From NCBI GenBank assembly GCA_021234155.1, contig JAJEKV010000568.1, forward strand, positions 64,001 to 128,000: a stretch of 64,000 nt of DNA, written 5' to 3'. Origin of the DNA: Isoetes taiwanensis (Eukaryota > Streptophyta > Lycopodiopsida > Isoetales > Isoetaceae). The notes below the pieces were generated by a model. It did not search any database. It was not told where the DNA came from and was given only the letters and a program-made list of their open reading frames with translations. Shown here in pieces: positions 25,083 through 37,470 of the stretch; the first letter of the stretch is position 1, and each line of letters begins with the position of its first letter. A program made the position numbers and the translations under genes.

Positions 25083-25965
25083 TTGCCCCTAGGGGGGCAA
25101 ACCCTTGTTTAAGTGGGTTTGTGGCATATCCTAAGTATATGCTGGAATATACCGAGGATATTCTCGCGATCGCTAAAACTGTTTGTTGCCTCAGAACCGG
25201 CGGTTTTCGCATGTTTGGATCGCCCGATCTTCCAACCGGTAACGGGTAACCGATTGAGTTGGGGTGAGGAGGTGCAATTCAAAACCCATCCTAATATCGA
25301 CAAGGACTTATATTCTAGAGAAAATATACTTGCAACCGAAAGATCCAAGCGCACCTTTCCCAACCGGTTCAAAGATCTGTTATCTTAAAGTGGCCCATGC
25401 AGAGCAAGGAGGAATCGTTTGTGCCTTTGACCGTAAGTAAATGCAACCTCCTATTCATGCATGAGTTTTCAATGCCCATGCGAGCCCATAGTTGTTCCTA
25501 TATAGGCTAGTGTCCGACACTTTAAACCGCCATTTCCATATCGCTTAACTGATGGCCTTCGGTTCTGGTGGCAATGTTATGTTAACATTGAATATGAAGC
25601 TTTACAAAGATTTGAGCTACATAATGTTGTGATTTCAATACCTTTGCCTCGCTGGCGAGACCCGCCAACAAAGTGAGTCGTGGATGGTATTTGGAGGTAA
25701 TACTTCGTGTCTTTATGTTCAGATTTTGTAATTTGCCTTCAGATATGGGTTCTGCAACCATTTTCCATTAACAGGTATGATGCCGGAAAGGCAATATTGG
25801 AATGCTCAATTGACCTTATTGATAGTACCAACGTAACGTAAGCCATTTCAGCTTTGGGCATCGAAAGCATCCGTATGGCAAAAAAAATTGGCGCCCCCAT
25901 CCCAGTAAGCGAGCAACATAACGTAATACACATGTTTGATTGATGAAGAGTGTTTTAGGGCTGCG
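25083..25965 (+). repeat. Left copy of a duplicated flank around the PPR pseudogene
   Basis: The parts 25083-25260 and 25853-25960 reappear in the same order at 29034-29200 and 29280-29390. Shared stretches include 'ggaatataccgaggatattc', 'attggcgcccccatcc' and 'ataacgtaatacacatgttt'. In the right copy the 590 bp between the two parts are shortened to about 80 bp. Copies differ by many one-base indels. Confidence 0.75.
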
Positions 25966-26149
25966 GGTTATGCACGCTTGCGGGGTATGGTTTGTTTCTA
26001 GAGATCTTGCTTACCGGTGGCATATGAGTGCACAAAACAACAAGATTTGGACTTAGGCAGACGCGTGCAAAAGTCCATAATGGCCCATGATGGATGGATT
26101 CTATTGTCGCATTGACTCGATCACTTTGTACGTCTTTTTTCCTTCTCTG

Positions 26150-28062
26150 AAAATTTAGTTGAAGCAAACAAAGCATTTAGCAGGACTAGCAAACCAGCTT
26201 TGTATACATGGAGTGCAATTATTGCAGCCCATGCTAAATCCGCAAAGGTGAGATGGCACTAGAGTTCTATAACACAATGGAATATGAGAGCATCAATCTA
26301 GATAAGTTTACATATTCAAGCATTTTGAAAGCATGTGGCAACGTGGGAGCTATTGAGCAAAGGCAGAACAAATCCATGACCATATCACTAAAGTAGGACT
26401 CCACCGATATTGTTCATATCACTAAAGTAGGACTCACCGATATTGTTGTGGGCACGGCTACCGGTTGATAAGTATGCTAAATCGATGATCTAGAAGAGGC
26501 ACGGAAGGATTTTTGACCAGTTAAAACATCCAGATTTGGTGGCATTTAGCTCAATGATTACGGGATATATCCAAAGATGACAAAGCCACACTTGCTCTTG
26601 AATGCTTTGATATGATGATTCGAAGGGGTTAAAACCTAATGAGATTATGTTTGCAATCATTTTGAAGGCTTGTAGCAAAGATAGATATTAGAAGCATTCA
26701 TGGGCGATCCTTAGGGCTGGAATTCATTCTAGAATTGTAGGAAGTGTGCTAGTTGATATGTATGCCTAATGTGGTAGCTTGGAAGAACCCCGTGAAATCT
26801 TTGACCAGCTACCGATAGAGATGTTGTAACATGGGGAGCAATGATTTCCGGATATGCTCAAAGATGGAGAAGGACTTATTGCTCTGATTTGTTTGAGAGG
26901 ATGCAGCTTGAGCATATAAAACCCGACAAGGCTATATTTCTAAGCCGCCTTAAAGGCTTGTGTCAAAGATCGTAGCGATAGAAAAGGCAAAAGGTGTTCA
27001 TAAGCAAATTATTGAGAATGGTTTTCAATGCGATATTGTTGTGGGAAATACCATTGTTGATATGTATGTAAAATGTGGAAAGTTTGATGATGCATGCGAG
27101 GTCTTTAATGGGTTGCCAAATAGAGACATAGTCACATGGGGAGCAATTATTACAGGGATACCAAAGGGGAAAGTTGAAGAGGCCAAACAGTGTCTTGAGG
27201 ATATGCAACTACATGGCATCAAACCCGATGAAGTAGTATTTGCTACAATTCTTTTCGCCGCAATCATGCCGGTTTAGTTGATATGGGCTTTAAGTTCTTC
27301 AAGGCTATGACAGAGATCATTTCCCGGTGCTTGATGATCGCCATTACAACCGTATGGTTGACCTTCTTGGCCGTGCGGTGATATTTAGATGAAGCGTAAA
27401 GTCTTTTGCAACTTATGGAGCCCATCTTTAATGGTCGGACAGCTTTTTACTTGCTGCCGCAAAACATACCTGCAATGTGGACATTGCAAGACGATCTTTG
27501 ACCAAGTTGCCAACTTGAATTTCCATCATGCCTCCGCGATATGTGCTTATGTCGTATATTTTAGGTATATTTTCCGATGCTCACATGTGGAAGGATGCCG
27601 CAAGAATAGAAGGGTTCAAAAGCGTGTAGGTGCATGGAAGAGACCCGCAAAGGCATGGATTGAACTAAATGAGGCAGTCCATGAATTCATTGTTGGGGAC
27701 AAGAGCCACCCGAAAGTGAAGAGATCTATGCAATGCTAAAAAATTTAAGTGATCGAATGAAGGAGAGTGGTTATGCACCAAAAGTGGACTTGGTGCCGCA
27801 ACAAATGTCGCACTGTGACAAGGAGGATGCCTTATGTGGGCACCGTGAAAAACCTGGGTCAGTAGCATTTGGGCTTATCAAGACACCTCCAGGGCGCTTA
27901 TTCAAGAAAGAAAAATCTCCGCCTGTGTAGATCGCCATAGTGCAACCAAGATCATTTCTAAAATTGAAAAAGCGAGACATTATAATAAGGGATGGTTACC
28001 GTGATGCACCACTTCAAGGATGGATCCCGCTCATGTGAGGATTATCACCGATGTTATTGCAT
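26150..28062 (+). pseudogene. PLS-class pentatricopeptide protein with E and DYW domains, broken
   Basis: PPR motifs in several frames show a decayed editing-factor-type gene. In order: WSAIIAAHAKSAK (26200), FTYSSILKACGNVGAIEQ (26305), LKHPDLVAFSSMITGYIQ (26525), the longest clean stretch at 26960-27277 (DIVVGNTIVDMYVKCG, then RDIVTWGAIITG), MVDLLGRA (27355), WIELNEAVHEFIVGDKSHP (27657), and DYW-domain pieces up to CEDY near 28049. The DYW zinc-binding frame is disrupted and the final Trp is replaced. More than ten frame changes are needed. Family knowledge: such proteins carry out C-to-U RNA editing in chloroplasts or mitochondria. Most breaks are single-base losses, so either long decay or poor sequence is possible. 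Confidence 0.85.
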
Positions 28063-29033
28063 GGCCCTTGTTAGAAGTTCTTTGATCTTGTAACATATAC
28101 TTTAGTATGTAGGCATTTGTGAAGGAAAAGAGAGTCATACAATTAATATCATTACTTTTCTCGCCATTCAGAATTTCTCAAAACCGCTTTGAAAGATTAT
28201 AACTTGAATATGACATCTCGGGTAATGGAAGGCATAGCTTAATAAAGCTACGTGATTTGTAGATCGATGATCTAAGGGTCTGTTCCATATGGGGACACTT
28301 AGGCCCGCTAAAACCTAAGAAGCCCTAACATTTTACAGCCCAGCTATGTTAGATATTGCAAACTCTTCTCAAGTCATGCTTATGGAATCATAAACACTAT
28401 ATTTCGTAGAATGGGATAGGGAATTACAAATCCCTTTGTGGGTTAAGTATTCCCTTAACGTTCTCACGCTCATAAGATGCACATAGCTTGATATAAGCCA
28501 AGAGATGGCGCTAGAATATTGCATGAAACTCGAGCTAGAAGTATAGATTTAGAGAAGATCCAATTGGTAGAGATTAAGAATAGAAAGAAACGGTGTGCCG
28601 CATTCTTTCAATTTTACAAGTCTAGAATGCGACTCACCAAGTGAAAAATGTCGTGACACTTTCTTGCTCTGCCTTCCCTCCTTTCTTGGTTCAAAACATA
28701 TTTCTTGCACTCTTCCTTGAAGTCAACACTTAATTTTTATTACTTATGGCACGGTGAGGAAGAAGAGATTACTATTCTATCGCCTCCTTCGCTTTGAAAA
28801 GTGAATCGGTTCACCCCATGTATAGAAAAGTGCATGCGTTCTAGGGTATTTGACTTAAGGTTTTGTTCCCAATATTAATTGCCAACATTAATCAATTTGA
28901 TATATAATGGTGATAATAAGATTATGCCATGATGATATATACTTATTTTGCAAATATAAACTTTATATATTGAAAAATAATATTAAATTATATAGGGTAT
29001 AAATGCATGGCTAGCCAAAAGTGTTCTTTTTTT
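28063..29033. other. Intergenic, no gene recognised
   Basis: AT-rich 3' flank of the PPR pseudogene; nothing recognised. Confidence 0.4.
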
Positions 29034-29390
29034 GTTGCCCCTAGGGGCAAACCCTTGCTTAAGTGAGGTATATATAATGGAATATACCGAGGATATTCTC
29101 GGGCATCGCTCCAAACCGTTTGTTGCCAGAAACGGGCGGTTTCGCATGTTCGGATCGCCGATGTTCCAACCGGGTAACGGCGTAACCGGCTCCAACTGAT
29201 CCGCTGCGCGGCTTCATGCAAGTCCTCCTCAAATATTACTAATCGGTTAAGAATCAACTCCTACAAGGTGGCCATTTCATCTTGGGCATCATAGCATCCG
29301 TATGGCAAAAACAATTGGCGCCCCCATCCACAAGTAAGCAATATAACGTAATACACATGTTTGATTGATGAAGAGTATTTTTAGGTCAGC
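29034..29390 (+). repeat. Right copy of the duplicated flank, internally deleted
   Basis: Counterpart of 25083-25965 in direct orientation, about 3.9 kb away, with about 500 bp missing in the middle. It shows that the PPR pseudogene lies between direct duplicates. Confidence 0.75.
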
Positions 29391-29939
29391 AGGATGAAGC
29401 GCCAACGTAAAACCCCCGAAATGTCATAGACTTGCTTAATCCGTAAGAATTGTTTTTCCTCAGAGAGACAATTCATTGTTATATGGCGTAACATATATTG
29501 TCAAGTATGGTCCTAGCTATTGCTTTTATAAGGTTTAGCTATTAAATTTCCTTTTAAACAGGGGCTAAAAGGCGGATGAAGAGGAGCTTCAACTTTAGAA
29601 ACCACTTATTTTTTCACAGTGCAACCCCGAGTTTTGCCCGATCTTAAGAAAGTAAAAGAGATTGAGGCATTGGATATTTATCCGTAAGCCATTTTTTTCT
29701 AGAAATTCTTATTCATTGAAAAGCCGCTTTGGTTTGATAGATTACAACATTTATTGAAGTGTGCATAATTATCCGAAGTTATGTACCTCCATTTTTATTT
29801 GAATTTTTGGTTGCAATCGCATAGAGTGATGCTCTACTTTGGCTTAATTCTTTTACTACGAAAGCATGAATGAGCTTTTGAATTATTTCTTGATGGCCAT
29901 GACTAAGGGCCTCAAGGCAATATATGTTCCACAAGATGT

Positions 29940-30390
29940 CAAAACATGCACGCCCCTTTATTGATGGACCTGGTCCGATGCGAGACAAGTTGATGATGCA
30001 AAATCTTTACTACAAAAAGATGGCTCGAGAGAAGTTATCACCCAAATATCATAACATTCAACTCATTCCTGAAGGGCCTATGTAAAGTTGGAAAGTTGGA
30101 TGAAGTCAAGGCTTTTTTTCGAGGTTATTGCTTCAAATAAGTTGCATCCCAATGTTGTGAGCTATAACACTTCTATAATACTCTCTTTCTTGCTCTTTGT
30201 GAGAATGAGATACAAAGGCAAAGATTAGATGTGTGTGAGCCGGATGGTTGAGAAAGGTTTTGCTCCTAGGGCTTTTTAACATTTAGGGACCTTGTTGACA
30301 AGCTTTGTAAAGTGAGAAAATTAGATGAGGCACACAAACCGCTATTTTAGGAGCTCGTGTTCCCAGTGTTGAGTTCCAAATGAGTTTTTG
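29940..30390 (+). pseudogene. P-class PPR fragment
   Basis: Pieces of 35-residue PPR motifs in shifting frames: FNSFLKGLCKVGKLDEVKAF (about 30058-30118), HPNVVSYNTS (about 30144-30175), and LVDKLCKVRKLDEAHK (about 30290-30340). 'GLCKVGKLDEA' and 'PNVVSYNT' are signatures of P-class PPR proteins of the RF/EMB type. It differs in class from the DYW pseudogene upstream and has no intact frame longer than about 70 codons. Confidence 0.6.
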
Positions 30391-31764
30391 CAATACTTCT
30401 TCCATGCCGAGCACCAAATATTTCTTCAGGCCAATTCCCATAAAGTCATGGTATCAAGTATTCTATTGTCTAGAAATAGCAATTTGAATTGATTGTCAAA
30501 ACATGACTTTGAGCTATGATTTAAGCCACTTCACCCTCCGGCCATAGAGGGCAACCCTCCGTGCGTAGCACCTTGTTTCTTCCAGCAAGCTTTGAGATGT
30601 TATGGATCCATGGCCATAATATAGATGAGGCTTGAGAGGCAAGTGTCGCCCATGGATGCGGTTAAAAAAATGACGGTTCTTGGTTGTGCCTTCCTCTGTA
30701 GCTAGAACAGCCATGAGAGAGGAACGCCCCCCCTCTCTCAGATTCCGGCATTGTTGCAGCATACCAAGACTTCCTACATGAATTGTTGGTGTTAGTCAAG
30801 GGTTTTGTTGGTTCTTTTGTTGATGTTTTCTTCGGGAGCAGTTTGTGGCGTTCTTTCCAAGGTATGTTGTTAAGCCACTAATGTGGCCATTCAACTTTAT
30901 GCTTCTTATGGAGCATTTTGATTTCTACTTAGATAGATACAATGCTCTGAATTTTCGTCAGTCATTCTAAGAGATGCAAACGCTATATTTTCTTGGAGAA
31001 ACACACCGAAATGGCAAATTGTGGCCTACAAGTTGGAGTAGAATCTTTGCAATCTTGGTAAGGGAAACAATTCCTGAATTTAGTATTATAGTTTTAATTC
31101 TCCAATTCTTTCTAGTAAATGGATTTTCCCTCTTCTCTTGCTAGTAGAAAGGTATAGGGGTTGATTCTTGAAAACGTAGCAAAATATCTTATCATTTTCT
31201 TTAGGTATATCAACAATATATGAGACCATTTAAGATTGACGAGCTAGGGATATATATGAGAAGCTTATATATCTTGAACCAGACTTTTTGGGAGAAGTTT
31301 GGCGGTCGGGCTTTGTGTCTAGCCAACCTCAGGCTGATCACAACAGGTGACAATGAAGCATCTTTTCTGGTCTCATACATTTGTTTTCAAAATTACTGGT
31401 TGCTTAATCTGTATTTCTGATCGGAATTTAGGAGTAGCGGCAGCTTCTTTTAACATTGTGGTAGAATGTTTATATTTTCTGCATCTCTTTTTATTCACCT
31501 CTATTCTTGCAAGAGGCTTTCTTATATGCATTCAGGGACTATTGAGATCTTTTGAAAAGTTGGTACTTGTCTCCTCTAGTACTCTTTTTATCTGGGAAGA
31601 TGGTGATTTCACCTGTAGTACTAGTTAGATAGAAGAAGAGGTTGAGAGAGGCCTATGAGTACCAAAGATTCAGATAAGATATTTCATCTGTGTGGGATCC
31701 TATGTACTTAATTTTCTATTTGATCCACGAGGGATCTACATGATGTAATACTTCCATCTGATGA
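30391..31764. other. Intergenic, no gene recognised
   Basis: Short frames only (for example 30514-30762 minus and 31347-31628 plus); none resembles a known family. Confidence 0.4.
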
Positions 31765-31800
31765 ATAAAATATCTTCATTCTTTCAAAAAAAAAAAAATG
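31700..31800 (+). mobile_element. Retrocopy or LINE/SINE 3' end with AATAAA and poly(A)
   Basis: AATAAA at about 31764 is followed about 20 bp later by a run of 13 A at about 31786-31798. This is the arrangement of a polyadenylated transcript copied back into the genome. The source transcript was not recognised. Confidence 0.4.
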
Positions 31801-33999
31801 TTGCCCATGCTGACCATCTTCTGAAAATAGACATGTCCAGTTGTGCTAGAGCTCAAATTTGTGAGGGTCGGGCAATCCTCCCCGCACATGTCCATTCTGC
31901 GGAGATTGCTTTTTTTCTTTTTCTTTTTATAGATGGGTTCTTAGCTTCATGTAGTAATCTCTTCCTTCTCTATAAGTTGGACTAAAGCTTCAACCATTTT
32001 TCTTGCTATTTAGGCTCAAGGCTTTGCATGTAGACAAGGACAACTAGTCCAAAGCTCAGTTTGTATTGCAATTAGATTAACAAATATCAAACTTTCCTCA
32101 AATGCAAGAAAGCCCAGTACACTGCAAAGCATAAGTGAGAAATGTTCTACCTCCTTATCATCATCTGAGAACAATTTAGAGAAATTATCTCTACTTTCTC
32201 CAGTGTTAATGGAAAACAAAAACTACTTCAAAGTGTTGTACACTTCTGCTTGTCAATAATGGCATGAAACCGGATCGCCACGGTCACAGAACAAGAACTG
32301 AAAGACGTGCTTGGAAGAGAGAGAAATGAGTTTTTGTTGGAGACTGCTTCACGTTTGTGTTCATAGCTTGAGCTACCAACCTCAGATGTTAGTGTTTTTT
32401 AGCTCCTTGGAAAGCTGATTCAGAGCTCTTTCCAATGGTGAGATTGTACGTTTTAGATTCTGGATGATAGCCATTTTAGCCCTGATAGATTTCGGCCCTT
32501 TTGGAAGGAACGACTTCGACATTCAAATTCCTATAGAAACTACTATGGTTATGTAGGGTACAAATTTGGCATTGCATGTTAACCCTCTGGCTCCTAGTGA
32601 GGGTGTATTCAAAGAAGGTGATTTTCCTGTACTCACTCCCCATGCTAATGCATCGAATAGTACAAGTGTTTTAGTAGGGTGGTGCTTCTGTATACGGTGC
32701 CTCAACGCCCCATGTTGCCAATTCTAATATCAGCCTCGACTGTCCTTGGAGGTCCTCAAATTCTGGAGCAAATGCTAACAAGGATTGTTTTATTGATTGG
32801 ATCAAGAAGGACTTGTCGTCAGCTGCTTCTGTTGTTCGTATTGCTACTGCTATTTATATGATGATCAAGATAATAAAAAAGGTCTCAATCATTTCTCAGG
32901 TGAGTTGCAGGCAAATGAGACTTAGTTAGAGTTCCACTTACCTTCTATTGATGTTTTCTATTAGCCTAATATGTGCAAGGATACTTTTCAAGCATCTGGG
33001 TACATGTGGTTGAAATTAATCATGATTTACACAAGAAATGTCAGTGTGGTTGGCCAATATACTGGAGCATTTCTCGATGCCAAAAAGTTGTTTACTAGTT
33101 GACTGGCCATCTTCGGAGAATAGGTTTACCACCTTCCAGCATCGAGTAGCTCCAGCAGGGGCTGCCATGGCTGGCACTCATCTGGGCCATTCTATTATTG
33201 ATGGAACTAAAATTTGTGTCTCTCTACCTTATAATTGTGGTCTTCCTGACTGTATGGTTGTAAAAGGTGGTCCTATCTTTCTGAAGTTTTCCATGCAGTT
33301 GCTCAATGGCACTCAACATTCTGATTTATTTCGACAATTTGCTCTATTTGCAAACTTTCGCGCTAAGAGAGATCATTCTGCAATGGTCCCTTCTTTCTCT
33401 ATGTCTCCTACCTCTGTTGTTTCTCTTTCACCTTTGTTGTCCCATTTGCTAATGCTTCTATGTCTTTTGTTGCCATTCCATTTGCCCAACCCCCATCTCC
33501 ATTTATGTCTGATGCTAAAGCCTGTATCTCGCATAAGATTGTGTATACTCCTATCTTTGATGAGGATGCTGGGGACAAATTACAAAAGATCAAGGAGATG
33601 CAAGAGCAGCATGAAAGTAATCAAGGGCATCGTGAAAATGCTCAAGAGAGATGGCAAAAAGTTACTACAACCCATTTACATAATATCACATAGCCCATAA
33701 TGTTCCCATAGGCCCATTGGTCTCCGCGGACGATAAACATTAATTCAATTCAATTTGGGAGCCCATGTAGTCTAAATACAATGCACATTTGATTACTTTG
33801 TATTAAAATCCAAAGTTTTCTCAACCTTTGCAACATTATGTTCACTTCATTATTATTTTCATTTCGAAGGCAATCGATAAGTGGTAGTTTCATCTTTTGG
33901 TGCCTCATTATTCATTTATTGAGGTGCTAAGAGCTCATTAACTAGCAAGTTACTCATTTATTGAGGTGTTAGAGACATAAAAAGCAAGAATTCTACATT
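31801..33999. other. Region with long but unrecognised frames
   Basis: The plus strand from 32460 to 33700 carries open stretches in several frames, the longest 33038-33700 (220 codons). A neighbouring frame ends in a charged run (DAGDKLQKIKEMQEQHES, 33563-33620). It could be a decayed transposon protein; there is no motif to name it. Confidence 0.35.
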
Positions 34000-35620
34000 C
34001 CATTCAATGATTGGAGATGAAATGCAGTCGACCCTATAATTGTAAAAGAACAAAATTTTGTAGACAACATAGAAGAAGGAAGGAAGGAAGGAAGAGACTT
34101 TTAACGTCCACGGAGCCCAATCGGGCTATGGGACCAGAACAAACAAAGGGGGCGGAAGCCCCAACAGAACCGTGGGCCGAAGCCCAAGCAAAAACCAATC
34201 AAAACATGGGGACGAAGCCCCGTTACAACAAAACATGGGGACAAAGCCCCGTTATCACTCAAAAGGGCTAGACCAAGACTGCCCAGGGATCAGTTGGCCA
34301 TTGATCCCTAATGATAGCTCGACCGCCTCTGTACACTGCCCATTTCTGCTGCAGGCGGGCCTCACGGACCCGGCACAATTCCTCTTTCCGCTGCGGCAGA
34401 GCTGCACCGAGTCAAATCTTCCGCGACCGAAGGTGGTCCCCTTCAAATGATTGCCATGTCGCAAGACGTGCGTACTGGAAAGAGCATTTTGAAAGCAAAC
34501 CAAGAGATGATGGGGCGGCGGTCGGGACGTCCGCCCCACCGGTATCTTGAAAAGGATGCCGCCGGCATGGATGTGCATCTCCGAGCAAAAAAAGAGGCTC
34601 GTGGGGGTCAAATCACCCGCCTCCGCAAGGCCCACAATGCCAGAGAAAGGGTCGGTGGAGTGAGTCAGGCCGCATCAAAGACGGGCCGGGACCCTCAGCT
34701 GTACGGACAAGGGGCGCAAATCCTCCTGGAGGAGGCTGGCGCATGGAGACCGGTCGGGCACGGTCATAGGCGCATTCACTCGCCGCGTGCATGGGAGGGC
34801 CTCAGAGTCAGCTGTTGGTGACCCACCACTGAACGGCCGGGCCAGGCCCCTACGCACCGTGAAAGCAATTCTAGTAATCGACCAGCCGCCACGCTGCTGG
34901 CAATCGGGCGCACGCCTCGCGAGAGTGGCGCTGGCACGACCGCGGTGGATCCCATCAAGTACCCCCGAGGCAAGCATCGAGCCGAGCATCAAGGATGTCC
35001 AAAGTCGCAGCCTAAAGAGGCATCGGACCGGTGGTGCCGAAAAGAGGGCGCCGGGGCCCAAATGATGGGGTTTGTCCAAGGTAGGGGCGCAATCGTGGGG
35101 TCATAGGGCGGGGCGGGGACTGGCTCGAGCGGCCGAATGAAATTCTTCTCCTTACGGTCTCCCGCCATATGTTTGATCTTGCGGGCCATGCCGAGAACAA
35201 GGCAACGTTAAAGGGTCCAAGGTTGGACGGGTCTCTGGCTGCCTAGAAGGTGCTTAGAATCCAATTTGGGGACTCGTAAAGCGGTGCGTGAGCACCTTTT
35301 GGGCGTTTGGGGTTTTCGGGGCTAGAGAGAGATTGTAAACCCTAGAGAGAGAAAGCCAGAAAGGGGCAAATCAAGGGGGTCTATGCAAGGGCAGTGAGGG
35401 CGCGATGCTGAGAGCAATAGTGGGACCCAAAACAGTCTAAAACAATTCAAAGCAATCCAAAACTTGGTACCTACGGCCGATGCTGTGGATGGAAATCTTG
35501 GCTGGTCCAGCTCCGATTCTGGATCTTGATGCTAACTCTCTGGTACGGAGTTACATGAGCATGGCCTCAAGGGCTTCAGAGCTTAGGCGCACAGGGCGGA
35601 GGGAGAGTGAAAGAACTATC
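34000..35620. other. GC-rich island, possible retroelement terminal region
   Basis: Base composition changes sharply from AT-rich flanks to GC-rich DNA with many CpG. A unit 'aacatggggacgaagccccg' occurs twice at about 34203-34251, and 'agaagcc' / 'ggaagcccc' words recur. Many overlapping frames on both strands come from the composition. There is no primer-binding site, RT or coding domain. A degraded LTR or a CpG island are the alternatives. Confidence 0.4.
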
Positions 35621-36340
35621 TGCTCGAGGAAGGAACTATAACAATATCTCTAATACTTGTATATCCCCGACAAGTGCATGTACATGGGCTAGCATACCTA
35701 GATAGCAATATAATATAGATTCTCAAGCTACTAGTATTTAGAAAAATAAAACCTAAGCTACATTCTTTAAACTGTTAGTGCACACAATGTTAAAATATAT
35801 AGCGATAGTGGAATACGCCTGATTTTTCGTTGTACGTTATTTGTTCAAGAATGGTATGAACATGAAAGATAATATGAAAGAAACCATGCTGAAATCATCT
35901 GGTTTTCTAATTGAGATATTCCTTTTTATATTGTGTATTCAGTGCGCCTTTTTGTCATAGTAAAATGGTTGGTTTTTTTTTTTTTTTTAATATTATTCAT
36001 GTGATTGACAAGCCAGCATATAATTCCCACTTGTTGATTTTATAGTGGTGCCATTTGTGATTATGAGATTATTTATTTCTGGATGAGACATCGAAAGGCC
36101 ATGGGGAGGTGCATTCCTATTTAAGCTCAGAAGTGTAAGTTAAATTTGCTTACTGCTTTTTAAGAATGAAAAGAATACACGATTATATCCATCATAACCG
36201 GTTTGGTTTTTGGACGTTTGCTAAGTTGTGAGCCAAGAAAAGGCTGCTAGCAACTAGCTTATGATGGTTATTTAAAAAATAGCAATTAGAATCAAACATA
36301 ATTTGCCAATGTGGCTCTAAACACCACACTTACTACTTAT
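35621..36340. other. Intergenic, no gene recognised
   Basis: AT-rich, with a T17 run near 35972. Contains the 3' flank of the Ole e 1-like gene. Nothing else recognised. Confidence 0.4.
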
Positions 36341-36845
36341 TTAACATGTTGGGGCAAAAGCGAAGGGTCCAGTAGTGTAGAACTTGATATGACGATACGT
36401 GGTGGCATACTCAACCTTGGAATTAATGCCATGTCGAACGGGGACCTTATAAGTGGCATCATCAGAAGAAATGGCGTAACCCCAGCAATGTTGAGGTTGA
36501 AGGGGACCAGTTGGGATTTGAAAGTAGCCATTGGAGTCGGTGTAAGCCTCTTTATAGATCTTCCCACAAGTGATGCCAACAAATGCATCTATACAAAAGA
36601 CGAACCATGGTGAGGAAGCCACATTAAGCAAAATACATGGAAAGGGTTTTTTAGGAAGCTAGAAAGACAAAAAAAAAAGCTATTCAAAGGTTTAAAGGGA
36701 GCTTACGTTCCAAGTGCTTAACCCATTTGCCATGGCAGTCTTGGGCATACACATAGCCATGGACGTAGTTGTAATGGTCGTGGGCTTGGGCCACCATAGC
36801 CAGGCCAAGGAATACAAAAAATACAGCAAGTTTTGAGCCTGCCAT
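36341..36845 (-). CDS. Small secreted Ole e 1/extensin-like protein
   Basis: Two exons, 36845-36707 and 36588-36341, separated by a 118-bp GT-AG intron, join in frame to 128 residues. Exon 1 encodes a textbook signal peptide, MAGSKLAVFFVFLGLAMVAQA, with cleavage likely after AQA. It continues HDHYNYVHGYVYAQDCHGKW. Exon 2 gives FVGITCGKIYKEAYTDSNGYFQI, then HCWGYAISSDD. The order of G-x-VY, ITC, TDxNGYF and CWGYAI resembles the Ole e 1/extensin-like domain, with Cys in the expected kinds of place. A TATA box lies at the right distance upstream. The family acts in the cell wall or apoplast; the exact role is unknown. Nothing suggests decay. Confidence 0.75.
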
Positions 36846-36916
36846 TTTCGGACTGTTTTTGGGTCGATGCTAACAGAAAATCCTGCTCGGATGGTTTGGA
36901 AGAATTCCAAGGCATG

Positions 36917-36924
36917 TATTTATA
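36917..36924 (-). promoter_or_regulatory. TATA box of the Ole e 1-like gene
   Basis: The minus strand reads TATAAATA, about 72 bp upstream of the ATG at 36845. That leaves room for a start site and a short leader. Confidence 0.6.
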
Positions 36925-37470
36925 AATCTGCTCCATCGTGGCCGATCATCTGGCACATCCGATCGTGTATGGTCCAGAATCTGGCACCGAAAACAAAACA
37001 GAAATTATATATTATTCAACCACTAATTAAACACGATTAACCGAATATCTAAGCCACATTGTGCTGAATACATAGCCTAACAGATGTATCCCTGCAAAAT
37101 TAGAACTTGTAAGTTTTGCAGTTAAAGAGCAGATTGCACCGGAATCAAAGAATCCAGTCAAACGTCAAAGTCAACAGCCGGGCATTATTTGAAGTCAAAT
37201 GCCTTAAACGAGGGAATTCGGCATTTGGCTATAAATTTCATTGCCTGCTCTTCATGCCCTGCAGTCAGATATTTACATTATCAAAAGGTTTACAACTTTC
37301 AAGAGCATATAAAAGTACTTGGTGTGGGCTTTAATTTGAAAAAGCCCTCTCTTGCAAAATTGAGGAACATATAGCCATATCTTACTACCACCATGTATGC
37401 ATGTGATACATATTGGATTACTCAAAACTTATTCTGCCTTTGCCACAAAGCCTAGCAGTCAAAGCCATAT
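36925..37470. other. Upstream region of the Ole e 1-like gene
   Basis: No gene seen. Likely holds the minus-strand promoter. Confidence 0.4.

Noticed and set aside
34011-35200. Overlapping frames in the GC-rich island
   Set aside because: GC-rich DNA has few stops, and frames are open on both strands without motifs.
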